DNA of 64,000 nt from Stipa capillata (taxonomy: Eukaryota > Streptophyta > Magnoliopsida > Poales > Poaceae). The notes under the pieces are model-generated. The model was not told the DNA's origin. It was given only the letters and a program-made list of their open reading frames with translations, and searched no databases. Each line of letters begins with the position of its first letter. Position 1 is the stretch's first letter. Where the stretch lies: NCBI GenBank assembly GCA_019208055.1, contig JAGXJF010003902.1, forward strand, positions 20,320 through 84,319, read 5' to 3'. Of the stretch, positions 45,318 through 58,417 are shown in pieces. The translations under genes were made by a program, and so were the position numbers.

Positions 45318-47046
45318 GGAAAGGACCGAAGGTGCCAACTAGAGGGGGGGTTGAATAGGAGGCTAATTAAATTAATATACTTCTTTTGTTCTAGTTTATC
45401 AAATTAAGTCTTAGCTAGTTGCAAGGATAAGCTGGCTGTGTGACAGGTGAGCAGCACAGGCAATATATAATGTATAAATTAACACGTAGCTGTCACACAG
45501 GTAGCTAACACAGGTGAGCAAATCAAGTGGTTGTGTAACAGGTGGCTGACACAGGTAAGAGATATGATCCACAGCAACTATGACACAGCTATGTTAACAC
45601 AGGTGAAAAGGTGATCTATCACAGATAAACAGAATATATCTAAGAACACACAAGCATGCAGATAGAGCAAGTAGCTAGAAGTAATATAATGAGTACTTAG
45701 AGAGACAAGGTGTTTTTCACCAAAGTTCCCTACTCTTTTCAGAGAGGTACGTCTCCGTTGGAGAGGCTACTCCGAAGAGATTACCAGCACTGAATCGTGC
45801 TTGTTCTCTGAGTACCTGAGTGATCAGGCCTTTTGCTTTGCTTGTGGAAGTCCTTTAGCCTTGCAGCAGGTAGACTTCGGATCACCTTCACAAACTACTG
45901 GTTCAGCCCACACAAGCTTGGGTGATACCAGCAACTCCTACGCTCGTCTAGGAGTAGACACTCCAAGAGTAACAGATTCAGCAGCAACGACTCTTGGAGG
46001 AACCAATGCTCTTTGCTCAAAGACACTAACTCTCTTAGGAAGTTTGATTTTTGTTCCGAGGGTGAGAGGCTTGCAACGGTCGAATATGATTCACTGGTTT
46101 TAGCAAGGTTGAGATCGAAGACCTCCCCTGGTCCCCTATTTATAGGGTTCACAGGCACCTGACCGTTACACTGTTGCCACGTAAGATTGAGTGAGTCACT
46201 GGTAACAGACACCGATGACACAGCCAGTCACAATGCACAACTATAACTGGCTCAGGCAGATCGACACCTGTGTCACCGGAGGCACACACAGGTGAACCCT
46301 TAACTGACGTAGCCTGACTACTCAGCCCGATCTTGGCACATCACATGCCCTCAGCGCACAACTAACTCTGATCCCTAATAAAGAGAGAACCTCCGACAGT
46401 CTTCTGACTCAGCAGACAAACTATCGCAGTGCAGATCCCCTAGCATTTACAAGCTCTCCCCTCGTACAGATGTACCTGAGTCATAGAGCGTTAGACCACC
46501 TGTGACACAGCTGCGCGCGTCACATCGGTGACTCTAACCTCTAGAGTTTTCTACTGCTAGCACCGCAGAGTGCTAACGCAAGCCAGTCTCACACTTGTGC
46601 AAAACTATTGATACAGGGCCACTGACCTCAAAGCATCAGTGCCACTGTCCAACACCCTGAGCATTGAGCAAAAGAAACCTCCACAGATCATTACTACTTT
46701 ATCCCTCTTGATAGTATGGGTGTTTGCTATGGGCTCAAGGAAACTAGCAAATCTAGGCTTTACCTGCCACCAACTGTATTCACGGCCCTTGACGCATCAA
46801 GCCACCATCACCTTGCTTGCAACTCCTTGCACATCACCGGATTCCTCACAGCTGTGACACAGCTGCCTAGCATAGCCATTCCCTTGTCCTAGAAACCACC
46901 TTTGTACTTTTTGGGTGGTCATCCTTTCCTTGATGACCCTTCTTTCTGGAACCTTTTAAACCTGCTTACACTCATTGTAAACATTAGATTCCAGTTTGAC
47001 TTGCCATTAACCATCAAAACCAACTAGGGGCCTAGATGATCTTTTA
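45318..47046 (-). repeat. SIRE 3' LTR (minus), 1729 bp
   Basis: Reverse complement of the same LTR family as 51126-52854 and exactly the same length by my boundaries. On the minus strand it begins after a polypurine tract (ccaaacagggggagatt) with (T)AAAAGATCATCTAGG, has CTATAAATAG near 46145, and ends CTAGTTGGCACC..GGTCCTTTCC. It is rich in acaggtg / cacctgtgtcacag motifs. Visible divergence from the other LTR is substantial, so they are not a pair. Confidence 0.88.
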
Positions 47047-48068
47047 ATCTCCCCCTGTTTGGTGGTTAGTGGCAACCCATTCAACAAATTCACATAAAGA
47101 TTTGAATGAGTGATACATGTGCAGGTTGTTAGAATATACTCCCCCTGAAGTTGTGCACAAAAGATTTGCTTTTATCATACAAGTGCATAGATTTTAACTT
47201 TGGGTATGAGCAGTATGTTCTTACAACTTACACTTTTATCAGTTCAGATAATTGAATAGATCATGGGACATGATTTAACTGAACTGATATATATATATAT
47301 TTATTTATTCTGATGCAGTTATAATGACCAAAGCATATGAATATGTATCAAAGCACAGATTCAGAGTGAACATATGTATCAGAGCAAAGCTCAAGAATAT
47401 GTGAGGAAAAAAATTATATCATAGAGAACATCATCCACACATATCAAAAAAGAAACATTACTGCATCAGAACATAAACTTAGATTAATTGTAATCAAGAC
47501 AGAAGAATCAGAGTTAAAACAAGTCTTGATACACCAAAATATATACTCCCCCTATATCCAAAATATATACTCCCCCTATATCTAAAATATGTTCCCTCTT
47601 ATATTTCTCCCCCTTTGACACTAAAACACCAGAAAGAGGTGAGGAGAAGAAACATTCAGGGAAGCTTGGTTTTCAACAGCTGGAGAACTTCTGAGAGCTG
47701 AGCCTACAAATGATCAACTTTGGAGTGCAGACTGTTGACTTCTGTTTTGAGCTAAAGATTCTCTCGGCGCAGAGCTGCAAACTAGGTTGGCATGACCTTG
47801 TTCTGATAGGCTCTGACTGCTGTTTGAAACATGAGGGAGGAAGACAGAGTGCCTTCTTTAGCCACCTGTGTCACAGATACTAACTCAGCTAGGTCAGCTG
47901 CAGGAGGATCAACGGTGACACCAGTAGGCACTTGGACTTGAGTAGCTGGCACTGGAGGAGCAGGCACTTGAGGAGCTGTTGGAGCAGCTGTGTCACCAGG
48001 AACTGGCACAGCTAGATCTGGTGAATCTCCAAATAGAGTAGGCACAGCAACCTCATCAGGATGGTCAT
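47047..48068 (-). pseudogene. 3' internal end of the minus-strand SIRE element: env-like C-terminus and multiple polypurine tracts
   Basis: A minus frame at 48068-47782 encodes a proline-rich stretch with PTLFGDSPDLAV and NKVMPT, matching the env-like ORF of the plus SIRE copy (ALFGDSPGPAV, NKVMPAQL) near 62355-62560. Downstream, ctccccct (aggggga on the coding strand) is repeated at about 47049, 47143, 47547, 47573 and 47604, the multiple polypurine tract pattern known for SIRE elements. The frame is cut at 48068 by a long LTR. Confidence 0.8.
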
Positions 48069-51000
48069 TGTGGCGTACCCGGATTTAAGGCCGGATACGC
48101 TCCTGTGATTACTGTACCGGTCCCATGATCAGTGGCCAGTACACACAAGAACTTGATAGCATTCACATACAATACCGAGTATCTTACACAAGTAAACCTT
48201 TATGGTCATTATTCAACAACATAGCCGATTGGCTGAGTAAAAGTAGCAGCGGAAAATAACAAAGCGTAGATATTCACTCGTCAATATGCCCAACCATAGG
48301 CAGCTGACTGGGGAGAACGCCCTAATCCTCGTGGTCGCTATCATCGTCCTCAGAGCACCACTCTTCTTCTTTGTCTGGCCAAATCAACAAGCCAGGTGAG
48401 TACGTTGAATGTACTCGCAAGCATTTCCCACAGGGAGATAATTCGGCTATAATTCATGCTTGATTTATATCAAAAGAGAAGCTCTATCCTATGTTGTAAG
48501 TTGTGTGGAAATGCAAGTTCTCACTTTCACTATGAATTATAGATGACAAGGCTATTTTGGAAAAACACCACTCAAGGTAACTATTCTCATTCGAGGTAGT
48601 CTCCGCTACCTCCCTTTTTCCTATTTCCTCAGCATGATAGCTCAGCCTATCACACCTACCCTTGTTGGCTCCAGCTCGCACTACCCCGGGCAATGCAGCT
48701 AGCCTCCTCTTCTGCAATTCCTAGCTACCCACTGTGTAGCGTAAATTGCACTCTGTGGACACATCGTGCCCACATCCTTAATCTCTTTTCCCAGTTTTTA
48801 TAATCAAAACTTAGTCTAACCAATGTGTGGCCTTGCCAGTTCATATCCATGACCGAGGACGCAGCTACTCGAATAGTTTTTAACACTCTGCAAAGGTTGT
48901 ACGGCTTTACCCACAAGATGTAAATCACCCTCGTTGCCAAGCGCTAACGGATACACTTCACGAGGTGTATCAGCAGGGTTATTACAATGAGACCCTTCGC
49001 CCGTGTTCATACTAGAGCCGGACCCGCTAGACGGGTAACCCAACTTTTGCATCCCGGATGACAAAAATGGGACTCTCCACCTTTGTGTCGAACCATATAC
49101 CGCGTACTACGTGGAGCTCACTAAGAGACTCTCGCCCACGTAGTCCCGTGGCGATCCTCTAGGGATCCCAAATCCATCCTAGCACATCTCCTAACTTCCC
49201 ATAGTTCCGGGCTCTAGCATTCGACGGGGTAACAAGCCAAGTCCTTCCCATAAAGGACATGTGAACGTACGGTGAGGAACTGATTCAGCGGCACTTAGGT
49301 CCGGTCCTTAATCGATTCGAGCAAGACTCCATGTTCATCCCATTACCTCAGGTAGCAACCGGCTACCCTTCCATTCTACGGTTTCCACCTCAAGTAGCAA
49401 CCGGCTACTCTACTATCCTCCAACTGCCCTTAGCATTCTTGCCCAAATCCAAATCCTCCTTCATTTCATTCGGGATTTTTGGCAAACATTTCTTTTTAAA
49501 GGTTCCTAGGAATGCATAAACAAACCGAGGGTTTTTGATCCCGTACCCAATGTAACCGGTAAAGCTTAATTTTTAACTATAGCAGGTCTAAGCACGGTTA
49601 AAGCCTATATTCCTATTATTCTGCCGGTCGAGTAACAACCGACTAAATAAGCCTAGGGTTACCAGGGTCTGATTTCCAAGCCTACGTCACATGCATCTAC
49701 TAGGCGTAACTATTCTAGCATAAAATATCGTGATACTCACATAGCATGCAAGGTTCGCAAACAAAATAATTATGTTCCATAAATATGGGATTCAACATGA
49801 TCAAGGTGGAATAATGCTTGCCTGGCAGTCCTAGTTCCTGGTCCTATTCTTGGCGTGGGGGTGATCCCGGGTCTTTCTGGTGCATGTACGTCACTCCGTT
49901 AACTACACGTCGGAAAACGGCAAATAAGAAGCAAAGCAACTCCAAATAAAATCCAGAAAACATGCATGGTTAAAGATGTTGGGTGCAGGCATCGTTGGGT
50001 TCATTAAGGCACCACGGGATGCTAGACCTATGGTTGCAAGGAGAATTTCTTTGAATGAGGGTTTGCATAAAATGACGACATGATTGGTAAGGGCTTAAGT
50101 TCCTTGAAGCTTAATTCAAAAGCATATGCCCTATTGAGTTAATTGAGTTCTATCCACAGTTGGTATACTGGGCAGCATGAAAATATTTTAGTTGCTCTTA
50201 AAATAATACCTACAGCATATATACTACTAAAGAAAAGAAGGAAATACCTAAACCTAACTTCTACTATTTCTACTATTAAAGCTTTAAAACCACTTCAAAA
50301 TTTAAATTACTTTGAACCAAAAAGTTTGTATCTCTCCTAATCTTTCAGGAACCGGAAGAATTTTTCACAAAACCAGTCGCTAACCTCATGAACCGGTCGA
50401 ACCGGTGGTGTTCGGGTTTTGAAATAATTAAAACAGACTAAACCGGAACAAGTGCGCTTTCTGACCGCATAAATGCATCTTCATTGCGCTAGAGACGGTT
50501 AGAGCTGATGCGTGTTTTAACGGCCGGACGTGGGAACTTGATTTCAGACACCATAAATGCACATTAGATGATGCGAGGGGGTAACTTGGTCGGGGCGCCG
50601 ACCCTTACTTGCCCGTGTCCTTACCCGAAAGGTGGCCCACGCGTTAGCGAAAGGTGCACCGGTTACCTGGTGGCTCTCCATGTCGACTTGCTCGGACCGA
50701 ATCAAAGGAAGTCACCGGCGATGAACCCCTTCCAGATTAGGGCTTCCGGCAATGAGATGGGTTGGAAGAAAATGGCAGGGGCTTTGGGAGGAGGAGGGGG
50801 CGGGAATCAAATTGAGATAAGCTGATTTGAGAATAGAGTGAAGGGCTACTCGGGATGTTGCCGGCAAGGGTGGCTCGGTTGTGGTCTACGATGGAAATTA
50901 GGGGCAGTAGAGGGAAATTGAGCTTCTACTCGTGCTTTGGAAGATGCCTGAGCTGGCTTGAAGCAAAATGGATGGCTCAGGTATGCCTTTTATAGGCGGG

Positions 51001-51125
51001 CAGTGTGGTAGAGCTGGTGGCGCCGCTATTGCCCGGTGATGGGACACGACCCGATGTTTTTGGGGTGAAGCCAAGGCTATAGGAGGGCGGGGAACACCTA
51101 GGGTGAGGCAGTGGTTCGGGACGTG
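48069..51125 (-). mobile_element. Long LTR of a second Tekay-like family, right end truncated
   Basis: Begins TGTGGCGTACCCGG directly inside the env-like frame of the minus SIRE. It has the same general plan as the TGTCACGGACCCGG family (CCGG-rich end; gtgagtacg..gtactcgcaag block at about 48395), but little close identity. No gag or pol is present. The expected opposite terminus (ggtattaca type) is not found before 51125, where a SIRE LTR starts, so it was cut by that insertion. The part 49312-50619 is duplicated at 62675-63982. Confidence 0.7.
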
Positions 51126-52868
51126 TGAAAGATCATCTAGGCCCTAATTTGGTTTTGATGGTTAATGGCAACCTAAACTGGAATCTAATGTTTACATTGA
51201 GTGTAAGCAGAGTTTACAGGTTCCATGAAGAAAGGTTATCCAGAGAAGGATGGCCACCAAAAAGGGTACAAGGTGGTTTCAAGGACAAAGAGATGGCTGT
51301 GCTAGGCAGCTGTGTCACAGCTGAGAAGAATCCGGTGCTGTGCAGGGAGATGCAAGCAAGGTGATGGTGGCTTGATGCGTCAAGGACCGTGACTTCAGTT
51401 GGTGGCAGGTGAAGCCTAGATTTGCTAGTTTCTTTGAGTCCATAGGAACCACCCGTACTATCAAGAGGGATGAAACAGTAGCAGTTGTCTAAGGGAACCT
51501 TGCTCATTGCTCAGTGTGTTGGTCAAGGGGATTGGTGCTTCGAGGCCAGTTGCCCTGTGTCAATAGCTTTGCACAAAAGTATGTAGCTGTGTGAAAACCC
51601 TAGAGCTTTAGGCACCTGTGTGACACAGCTGTGTCACAGGTAGTCTTCCGCTCTATGACTCAGGTACACCTCTGTACCGGGAGAGAGCTTGTAAAAGCTA
51701 AGGGAACTGCTCTGCGATAGGGTCTGCTGTGTCAGGGGTCTATCGGAGGTTCTCTCCTTTTCAGGAAGCTTAGGTAGAGTATGCTGAGGGCATGTCATGT
51801 GCCAGGACCGGGCTGAGTAGTGCGGCTATCAGCTAAGGGTTCACCTGTGTGCGCCGCCGGTGACACAGGTGTCGGTCTGCCTGAGCCGGTTACAGTTGGG
51901 CGTAGGGTGTAGCTGTGTCACCGGTGGTTGACACCGGTGGCTCACTTAATCCTACGTGGCAACAGGGTAACGGTCAGGTGCCTGTGAACCCTATATATAG
52001 GGGACCAGGGGAGGACTCTGTCCTCAACCTTGCTCAAATCAGTGATTCGCATACGACCGTTGCAAAGCCTCCAACCACTCCACAAGAGCCGAGAGCCTAA
52101 GGGTTAGTTCGAGTGGGTTTGTGAGCTAGAGCACGAGCAAAGGTTCCTCCAAGAGATTGCAGCTGCATCATCTGTTACTCTTGGAGTTTGTCTACTCCTA
52201 GACGGGTGTAGGAGTTACTGGTATCACCCAAGCTTGTGTGGGCTGAACCAGTAGTTTGTGAAGGTGTTCTGAGGTCTACCTGCTGCAAGGCAAAAGGATC
52301 TCCACAAGCAAAAGGAAGAGTCCTGAAGGATCAGGTACTCGGAGAAGAAGCACGGTTTAGTGCTGGCCAGCTCTTAGGAGTGGTCTCTCCAACGGAGACG
52401 TACCTTCTCTGCAAAGAGTTGGGAACTTCGGTGAAAAACCCCTGAGTCTCCTTTACTTATTTGTATTGCATGCATATCTGTTTATCCTTGCTTCCTTGTG
52501 TCTCTTAGACTAGTTCTGCTGAGTTTACCTTTTCACCTGTGCTAGTTTATCTTTATACCTGTGTGTGATCATCTATTACTCAGCTGTTTCATTCACTTGT
52601 ATTCACCTGTGCTAGCACCTGTGTTTCAGTTAGTCTAAGTAGTGTGTTAGGTTATCTCTTCACCTGTGTCTTTCACCTGTGTGACAGCTATGTGTTAATT
52701 TGCACATAGTTTCTACCTGTGTCACTCACCTGTGTCACAGCTGTCCACTATTAATTTGTGAAGTTAATCTGACAACTCAAACCAAAGTTTAAAAGAGAGA
52801 AATTTTATAAGGCAACTATTCTCCCCCCCTCTAGTCGGCATCTCGGTCCTTTCAATTGGTATCAGAGC
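51126..52868 (+). repeat. 5' LTR and primer-binding site of the plus SIRE element
   Basis: The LTR runs from TGAAAGATCATCTAGG (51126) to CGGTCCTTTCA (52854), 1729 bp. TATATATAG at 51992-52000 is the core promoter. TTGGTATCAGAGC at 52856-52868 is complementary to initiator tRNA-Met. The five bases before the LTR are ACGTG; the partner copy is not in the window. Confidence 0.92.
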
Positions 52869-52908
52869 AAGGTTGCTCTTTGATTAGGCTTAACCGCCAG
52901 AGTAAAAG

Positions 52909-53937
52909 ATGTCGGGCTATGAGGGTAAAATACCTGTCTTTACTGGATCTAACTATGCCTTCTGGAAAAGGAAGATGCAGATGCATCTTACCGCGATCGA
53001 TCCAGATGTGTGGGATATTGTTGATACAAGTTATAAAGTGGAGATGACTGATGCTCCCACCATCAACGACAAGAAGAATATCCAGAATAATGCCAGAGCT
53101 ACCACTGCCATCTTCATGGGCCTGCAAGAACATGACTTTAACAGAGTCAGCACACTGGAGTCTGCTAAGGAGATCTGGGATACCTTACAGCAGATATATG
53201 AGGGCAGTGACACCCTGAAGAAGTCCAAGAGAGGACTGCTGGAGTCAACTCTGGAGAGATTTGAGCATGAACATGGAGAAGATATAAATTCTCTGTACTC
53301 AAGATTGACTCTCATCACCAATCAACTAAAGGCATTGGGTTCCAACCGAGTTGAGGATGAAGATATTATCAAGAAATTTTTATCTGTGCTGCCCAAGCCC
53401 TACAGAACCTTGGTCTTGATGCTCAAGGAGAAAGAGGGTTTCAGTAGGATGAAGCCTACAGAAGTGTTGGGAAGAATCCTCACTCATGAGATGGAGCTCA
53501 AGCAAGAGGGCAAGCACAGCTCCTCCTCAGGACCCAAGAAGAATATTGCTCTGAAGACCACTGCTCAAGCCCCACTGCCAGACAGTGATAGCAGTGATGA
53601 TCTATCTGATGACATGTCAAGTGGAGAAGAGAATGAGCTGCTCCATCTTACCAAAAACTTCAGAAAATTCTATAGGAAGAAGAAGCAGTTTGGATCAACA
53701 GATAGATTCAGAGACAAGAAGCCCTCCAAGGATAACAAGTGTTTTGAATGTGGCAAGGAAGGTCACTTCGCAGCTGATTGCCCCAGCAAAAGGAAGGACA
53801 AAGGGAAGAAGAAGGACTTCCATAACAAGAAGAAGACTTTCGGCAAGCATCCTTCTTATTCCAAGAACAAGGCCACTACAAGAGCCTATGTAGGGCAAGC
53901 CTGGGTTTCGGATGACTCTGGTTCAGATGGAGAATAA
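52909..53937 (+). CDS. SIRE gag (nucleocapsid precursor), intact
   Basis: 342 codons from MSGYEGKIPVFTGSNYAFWK. The N-terminal part is the copia gag family (UBN2-like: NYAFWKRKMQMHL, AKEIWDTLQQIYEG, TRL-type LTLITNQLKALG, LSVLPKPYRTLV). A CCHC zinc knuckle, CFECGKEGHFAADC, lies near residue 280 and is followed by a very Lys-rich tail. It packages RNA into virus-like particles. Start chosen because it is the first Met after the primer-binding site and fits the family N-terminus. The TAA at 53935-53937 separates gag from the following frame; in SIRE relatives gag and pol are one frame, so this may be a mutation or a point of recoding. Confidence 0.93.
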   Translation: MSGYEGKIPVFTGSNYAFWKRKMQMHLTAIDPDVWDIVDTSYKVEMTDAPTINDKKNIQNNARATTAIFMGLQEHDFNRVSTLESAKEIWDTLQQIYEGSDTLKKSKRGLLESTLERFEHEHGEDINSLYSRLTLITNQLKALGSNRVEDEDIIKKFLSVLPKPYRTLVLMLKEKEGFSRMKPTEVLGRILTHEMELKQEGKHSSSSGPKKNIALKTTAQAPLPDSDSSDDLSDDMSSGEENELLHLTKNFRKFYRKKKQFGSTDRFRDKKPSKDNKCFECGKEGHFAADCPSKRKDKGKKKDFHNKKKTFGKHPSYSKNKATTRAYVGQAWVSDDSGSDGE

Positions 53938-55189
53938 GAAGAAGAAGAAGTCCAGGTCGCTGGGATAGCAATCTCCATGGCTGACACACCCAGCTGTGTC
54001 ACAGCCAAGTTAGACAGCTCCAAGCTGAACTCCAAAGCTGATCAAGCTTCATCCACTCCTGCTCTTTATGCCTCATGGCTAAGGACTCCAAGGTATTGAC
54101 TGAAGATGATTTCCCTGATTATGCTGAACTAATGGATATCTTGGAGAGAACAGAGAAGGGTTTCTGCAGGGAGAGGAAGGAGAACATATCCCTTAGGGAT
54201 AAGCTGAGGGAGCTGAAAGAGACCTGTGATGAAATCACAGATGACAGGGAGGATCTCAGGCTGAATCATGAGAACCTGGAGATAGCTCATGAGAAGCTCA
54301 GATCAGCACATGAGCTTCTTCTCAAGGAGCATGAAGAGTTAAAGGCAAAGCATGCCTTATGCATTGATATTTCTGATAATATTGCTGAAGCTATGCCTTT
54401 ACCTGCTCCTACTGTCATTAAATCATGTTTAAACTGTGCCAGCAGAATCAATATTCTAACATCTACAGGTGGAGTGGTAGACAACTCTAAAGAGGCCTCA
54501 ACCTCTATTGTTACTAACTCTGTGGATGCAGCTGAGCACAACAAGCTCAAGGAAGAGCTAGAAGAGCTTAAGAGGCTCATGAGAAAAGGTCTCTGCAGTG
54601 CCAACATTGGCATGCAAAACTATCAGCTTATAAGAGCTGAAATGCTGAGAAAGAATGAAGGCCGAAGAGGCTTGGGTTATTCTACCTCTACTGCTAAAGA
54701 TAAACTGCCTGCTGTCACTAACACTTGTCTTGCAGCAAAATTTGTGAAACAGGCAGGAACTAATGACAACAAGAGTGTTGGTCATGAGCAGAGAAAGAGG
54801 AATGAAGCAAGCATTCCTTCTAACCCAGGCTATGTTTTGCAGAAGGATATGAAGGGAAAGATAGTGGCCAAGTACGTAGGTCGCAGGCGCCTGACGAAGT
54901 AGTTGTCTGCCATCTGGGTGCCTAAGTCTACCCTTGCCGGTGTCACCGGTGGCTTACACAGCTGTGTACCCACCTGTGTCACAGGCAAATCTAACAGGCC
55001 ACTAACCCATGTGTCTAAGGTTGCAGGTGATTGCCAGCCAAAGAGGATCAAAGTCATATCATCTGTTGCTGATGCTGTTAACCTTAAACACAAATATGCT
55101 ATATATACGTCTGCTACTTCTGCTTATGATAAAACTGCAAAGGGAACCAAACATGTTTGGGTCCCTAAGTATCATCACTAATCTTGCAG
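53938..55189 (+). pseudogene. SIRE gag-pol linker: coiled-coil region
   Basis: After one frame change, 54075-54902 encodes a long charged coiled coil (KLRELKETCDEITDDREDLRLN, shown here only in part; LKEELEELKRLMRKG) ending at a TAG at 54900-54902. The next segment, 54903-55181, contains AIWVPKSTLAG and KHVWVPKYHH, the linker that precedes protease in SIRE. Such a coiled coil between nucleocapsid and protease is a known SIRE trait. Two stops and at least one frameshift break it. Confidence 0.75.
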
Positions 55190-56625
55190 GAAACTGTCTC
55201 CAGTGGAACTGATTGGATTGTGGACAGTGGATGTACACAACATATGACTGGAGACAGAGAGGAGTTTGTAGAGATCACAAGTGAAAAATCTTCCAAGTAA
55301 ACATGTGATCTATGCAGACAACTCTAAAGGAAAGGTAAATGGCATTGGTAAAGTTGCCATATCTGAGAATCACTCTTTATCTAATGTTATGCTTGTTGAT
55401 CAGATAGGCTATAGTCTGATGTCTGTGTCACAGCTGTGTGACACAGGCATGAAAGTTACTTTCTATCCTGAAAAGGTTATAGTTTCCAAACTATCTGATG
55501 ATTCTCAATTGTTTGAAGGATGCAGGTCTGGTAAGCTATACACTGTGAATTTCTATGAACAGCCTGCAGCAGCTCCATGGTGTCTAATGGTCAAGATCAG
55601 TGTTGGATGGCTGTGGCACAGGCGGCTAGGACATGCTGGGATGAAGCTTCTAAACAAGCTGAGCAAACATGACTATGTTATAGGCTTGGAGAAGGTGAAG
55701 TTTGAAAAAGACAAACCCTGCAGTGCATGTCAAGCCGGCAAACAAGTTGGAGCTGCTCATCGACCTAAGAACATCATGACTACCTCCACTCCCTTCGAGC
55801 TCATTCACATTGACCTCTTTGGTCCAACAACCTATGAGAGCTTAGGGGTACATATGGCTTTGTCATGTAGAGATTTCTTAGATACACTTGGTGTCTTTTT
55901 GAAGAAGCACAGGTGTACAGAAATTCAAGCATCTCATTGTCAGAGTGCAAAATGAGTGGAAGGTAAACCTAGTGAAGGTCAGAAGTGATAATGGGAGTGA
56001 ATTCAAGAACTCCAAGGTGGAAGCATTTCTGGACAAGCATGGAATCAAGCATGAATTCTCAGGTCCATATGCTCCACAACAAAATGGAGTGGTGGAAAGG
56101 AAGAACAGAACCCTGATAGAGATGGCAAGGACCCTACTGGATGAGTACAAGACTCCTCCAAGATTTTGGGCTGAAGCTGTCAACACTGCTTGTCACTCTA
56201 TCAACAGGATATATCTACATCCACTACTCAAGAAAACTCCTTATGAACTGCTCACCAACAGCAAGCCTAACATATCATACTTCAGAGTATTTGGTTGTAA
56301 GTGCTACATTCTTAGGAAAGGCAAACGCCTAACTAAGTTTGAAGCTAAATCTGATGTTGGTATTTTCCTTGGTTATTCCACTAACTCCCATGCCTATAGA
56401 GTCTTTAACACTTCCTCTAAGGTTGTTGAAGAATCTATAGATGTGGATTTTGATGAGTCTTATGGCTCCCAAGGAGAGCAAGTTGCTATTGATGTAGGTA
56501 ATGAGGACATTCTAAAGAAGTCCACTGGTGAGATCAGACCCACCATCAAGGAGGAGCCTGCCTCACCAAGTGATCAAGAACCCTCTACTGCATCAATTCC
56601 TGAAGACATGGAGTCCATGACATAG
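55190..56625 (+). pseudogene. SIRE protease and integrase
   Basis: Protease: WIVDSGCTQHMTGD at about 55214-55256. GAG-pre-integrase with the HHCC zinc site: LWHRRLGHAGMKLL and CSACQAGKQ. Integrase core: first Asp in ELIHIDLFGP, second Asp in VRSDNGSEF, Glu in NGVVERKNRT, so the DDE triad survives. The sequence between LFGP and VRSDNG is frameshifted (55850-55950). The C-terminal part (FRVFGCKCYILRKG, KFEAKSDVGIFLGYS) is in one open frame to a TAG at 56623-56625. Confidence 0.88.
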
Positions 56626-56672
56626 AGTTCGAGTGCAACCCAGCCAATGATCTACTGGACTCAGAAGCCTTC

Positions 56673-58417
56673 ATGCACCCAGCTGTGTCACAGGAAGAAC
56701 TACCGGTGTCACAGGCAACCCCATCAGCTGTGACACAGGCAGTTAACCCCGATCCCCCTGTGATCAGTCGGCTGCAGAAGGATCACCCTGTGGACAATAT
56801 CATCGGTGCCATTAATAGGGGAGTGACCACTCGATCTCGAATTGCTAATTTTTGTGAGCATTACTCCTTTGTCTCAAATGTTGAACCCAGGACCATAGGT
56901 GAAGCTCTAAAGGATGCTGATTGGATCAATGCTATGCATGAAGAGCTCAACCAGTTCGAGAGAAATGAAGTATGGTCACTGGTGGAAAGACCTGAAGGCC
57001 ATAATGTGATTGGAACCAAATGGGTCTTCAGGAACAAGCAAGACACTAATGGACTGGTGGTAAGAAACAAAGCCAGACTTGTGGCGCAGGGATTCACACA
57101 AGTAGAAGGTCTGGACTTTGGAGAAACATTCGCTCCTGTAGCAAGACTTGAAGCCATCAGAATCCTTTTAGCCTATGCTGCTCATCACAATATCAAGCTG
57201 TACCAAATGGATGTCAAGTCAGCATTTCTGAATGGTAAGCTTTCTGAGCTTGTATATGTAGAGCAGCCACCAGGTTTTGAAAATGATAAGAAGCCATACC
57301 ATGTCTACAAATTGCACAAAGCACTCTACGGTCTAAAACAAGCACCAAGAGCATGGTATGACACATTGAAAGAATTTCTAATCAGCAATGGATTTAAAAT
57401 GGGCTTAGTTGATACAACTCTATTCACTAAAAGAAATGGAAAAGAATTATTTGTGTGCCAAATTTATGTCGATGACATAATATTTGGCAGTACTAACCGT
57501 TCCATGAGTGAAGAGTTTAGCAAGCTGATGACCAAGAGATTTGAGATGTCTTTGGATGGAGAACTCAAGTACTTCCTAGGACTTCAGATCCATCAACTGA
57601 AGGAAGGTACTTTCATTTCACAAGAAAAGTTCACCAAAGACATCATCACCAAGTTTGGCATGAAGGATGCAAAAGGTATACACACTCCATGCAAACTAAT
57701 GGCCATCTGGATCTGAACACTGAAGGTAAGTCTGCTGATCAGAAAGAATTTAGATCCATGATAGGCTCTTTGCTATATTTGTGTGCATCTAGGCCTGATA
57801 TTATGCTTAGTGTTTGCATGTGTGCTAGATTCCAAGCTAACCCTAAGGATTGTCACAGAGTGGCAGTCCGCAGGATTCTGAGATATTTGATTCACACTCC
57901 AGGGTTTGGCTTGTGGTACCCTAAAGGTGCAAACTTTGAGCTAGTCGGCTATTCAGATAGTGACTATGCAGGGTGTAAGGTTGACCGAAAAAGCACCTCA
58001 GGTACCTGTCAATTCCTAGGGCACTCATTAGTGTCCTGGTCATCCAAGAAACAAAATTCAGTAGCCCTTTCCACTGCAGAAGCTGAATATATTGCTGCTG
58101 GTAGTTGTTGTGCTCAATTATTATGGATGAGGTAGACCTTGAAAGATTTTAACATATCTTTTAATCAAGTACCCCTCTTCTGTGATAATGAAAGTGCAAT
58201 CAAGTTAGCCAACAACCCAGTACATCACCAAAGATCCAAGCACATAGAAGTGAGGCACCACTTCCTTAGAGACCATGTAGAAAAAGGAGATATACAGCTG
58301 TGCCATGTAAGGACTGAAAAACAATTAGCTGATATCTTCACCAAGCCCTTAGATGAGACTAGGTTCTGTGCCCTGAGGAGTGAATTGAATATCATTGATG
58401 TCTCTAACCTGCAATAA
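56673..58417 (+). pseudogene. SIRE reverse transcriptase and RNase H
   Basis: RT has NVIGTKWVFRNK, QMDVKSAFLNG, KALYGLKQAPRAWY and YVDDIIFGST. A one-base loss near 57687 shifts the frame at the MQTNGHLDLN motif. RNase H continues at 57689 (YSDSDYAGCKV, STAEAEYIAAG); TAG at 58136-58138 replaces the Gln of the family's MRQTLKD. The last segment carries NNPVHHQRSKHIEVRHHF and ends QLADIFTKPLDE plus a short tail at 58417. It is very similar in protein sequence to the copy at 1-1755. Confidence 0.92.

Noticed and set aside
49331..50340. Small proteins of 62 and 65 residues conserved in two places
   Set aside because: Both copies lie in the 1308-bp DNA duplication, so identity reflects recent copying and not protein conservation.
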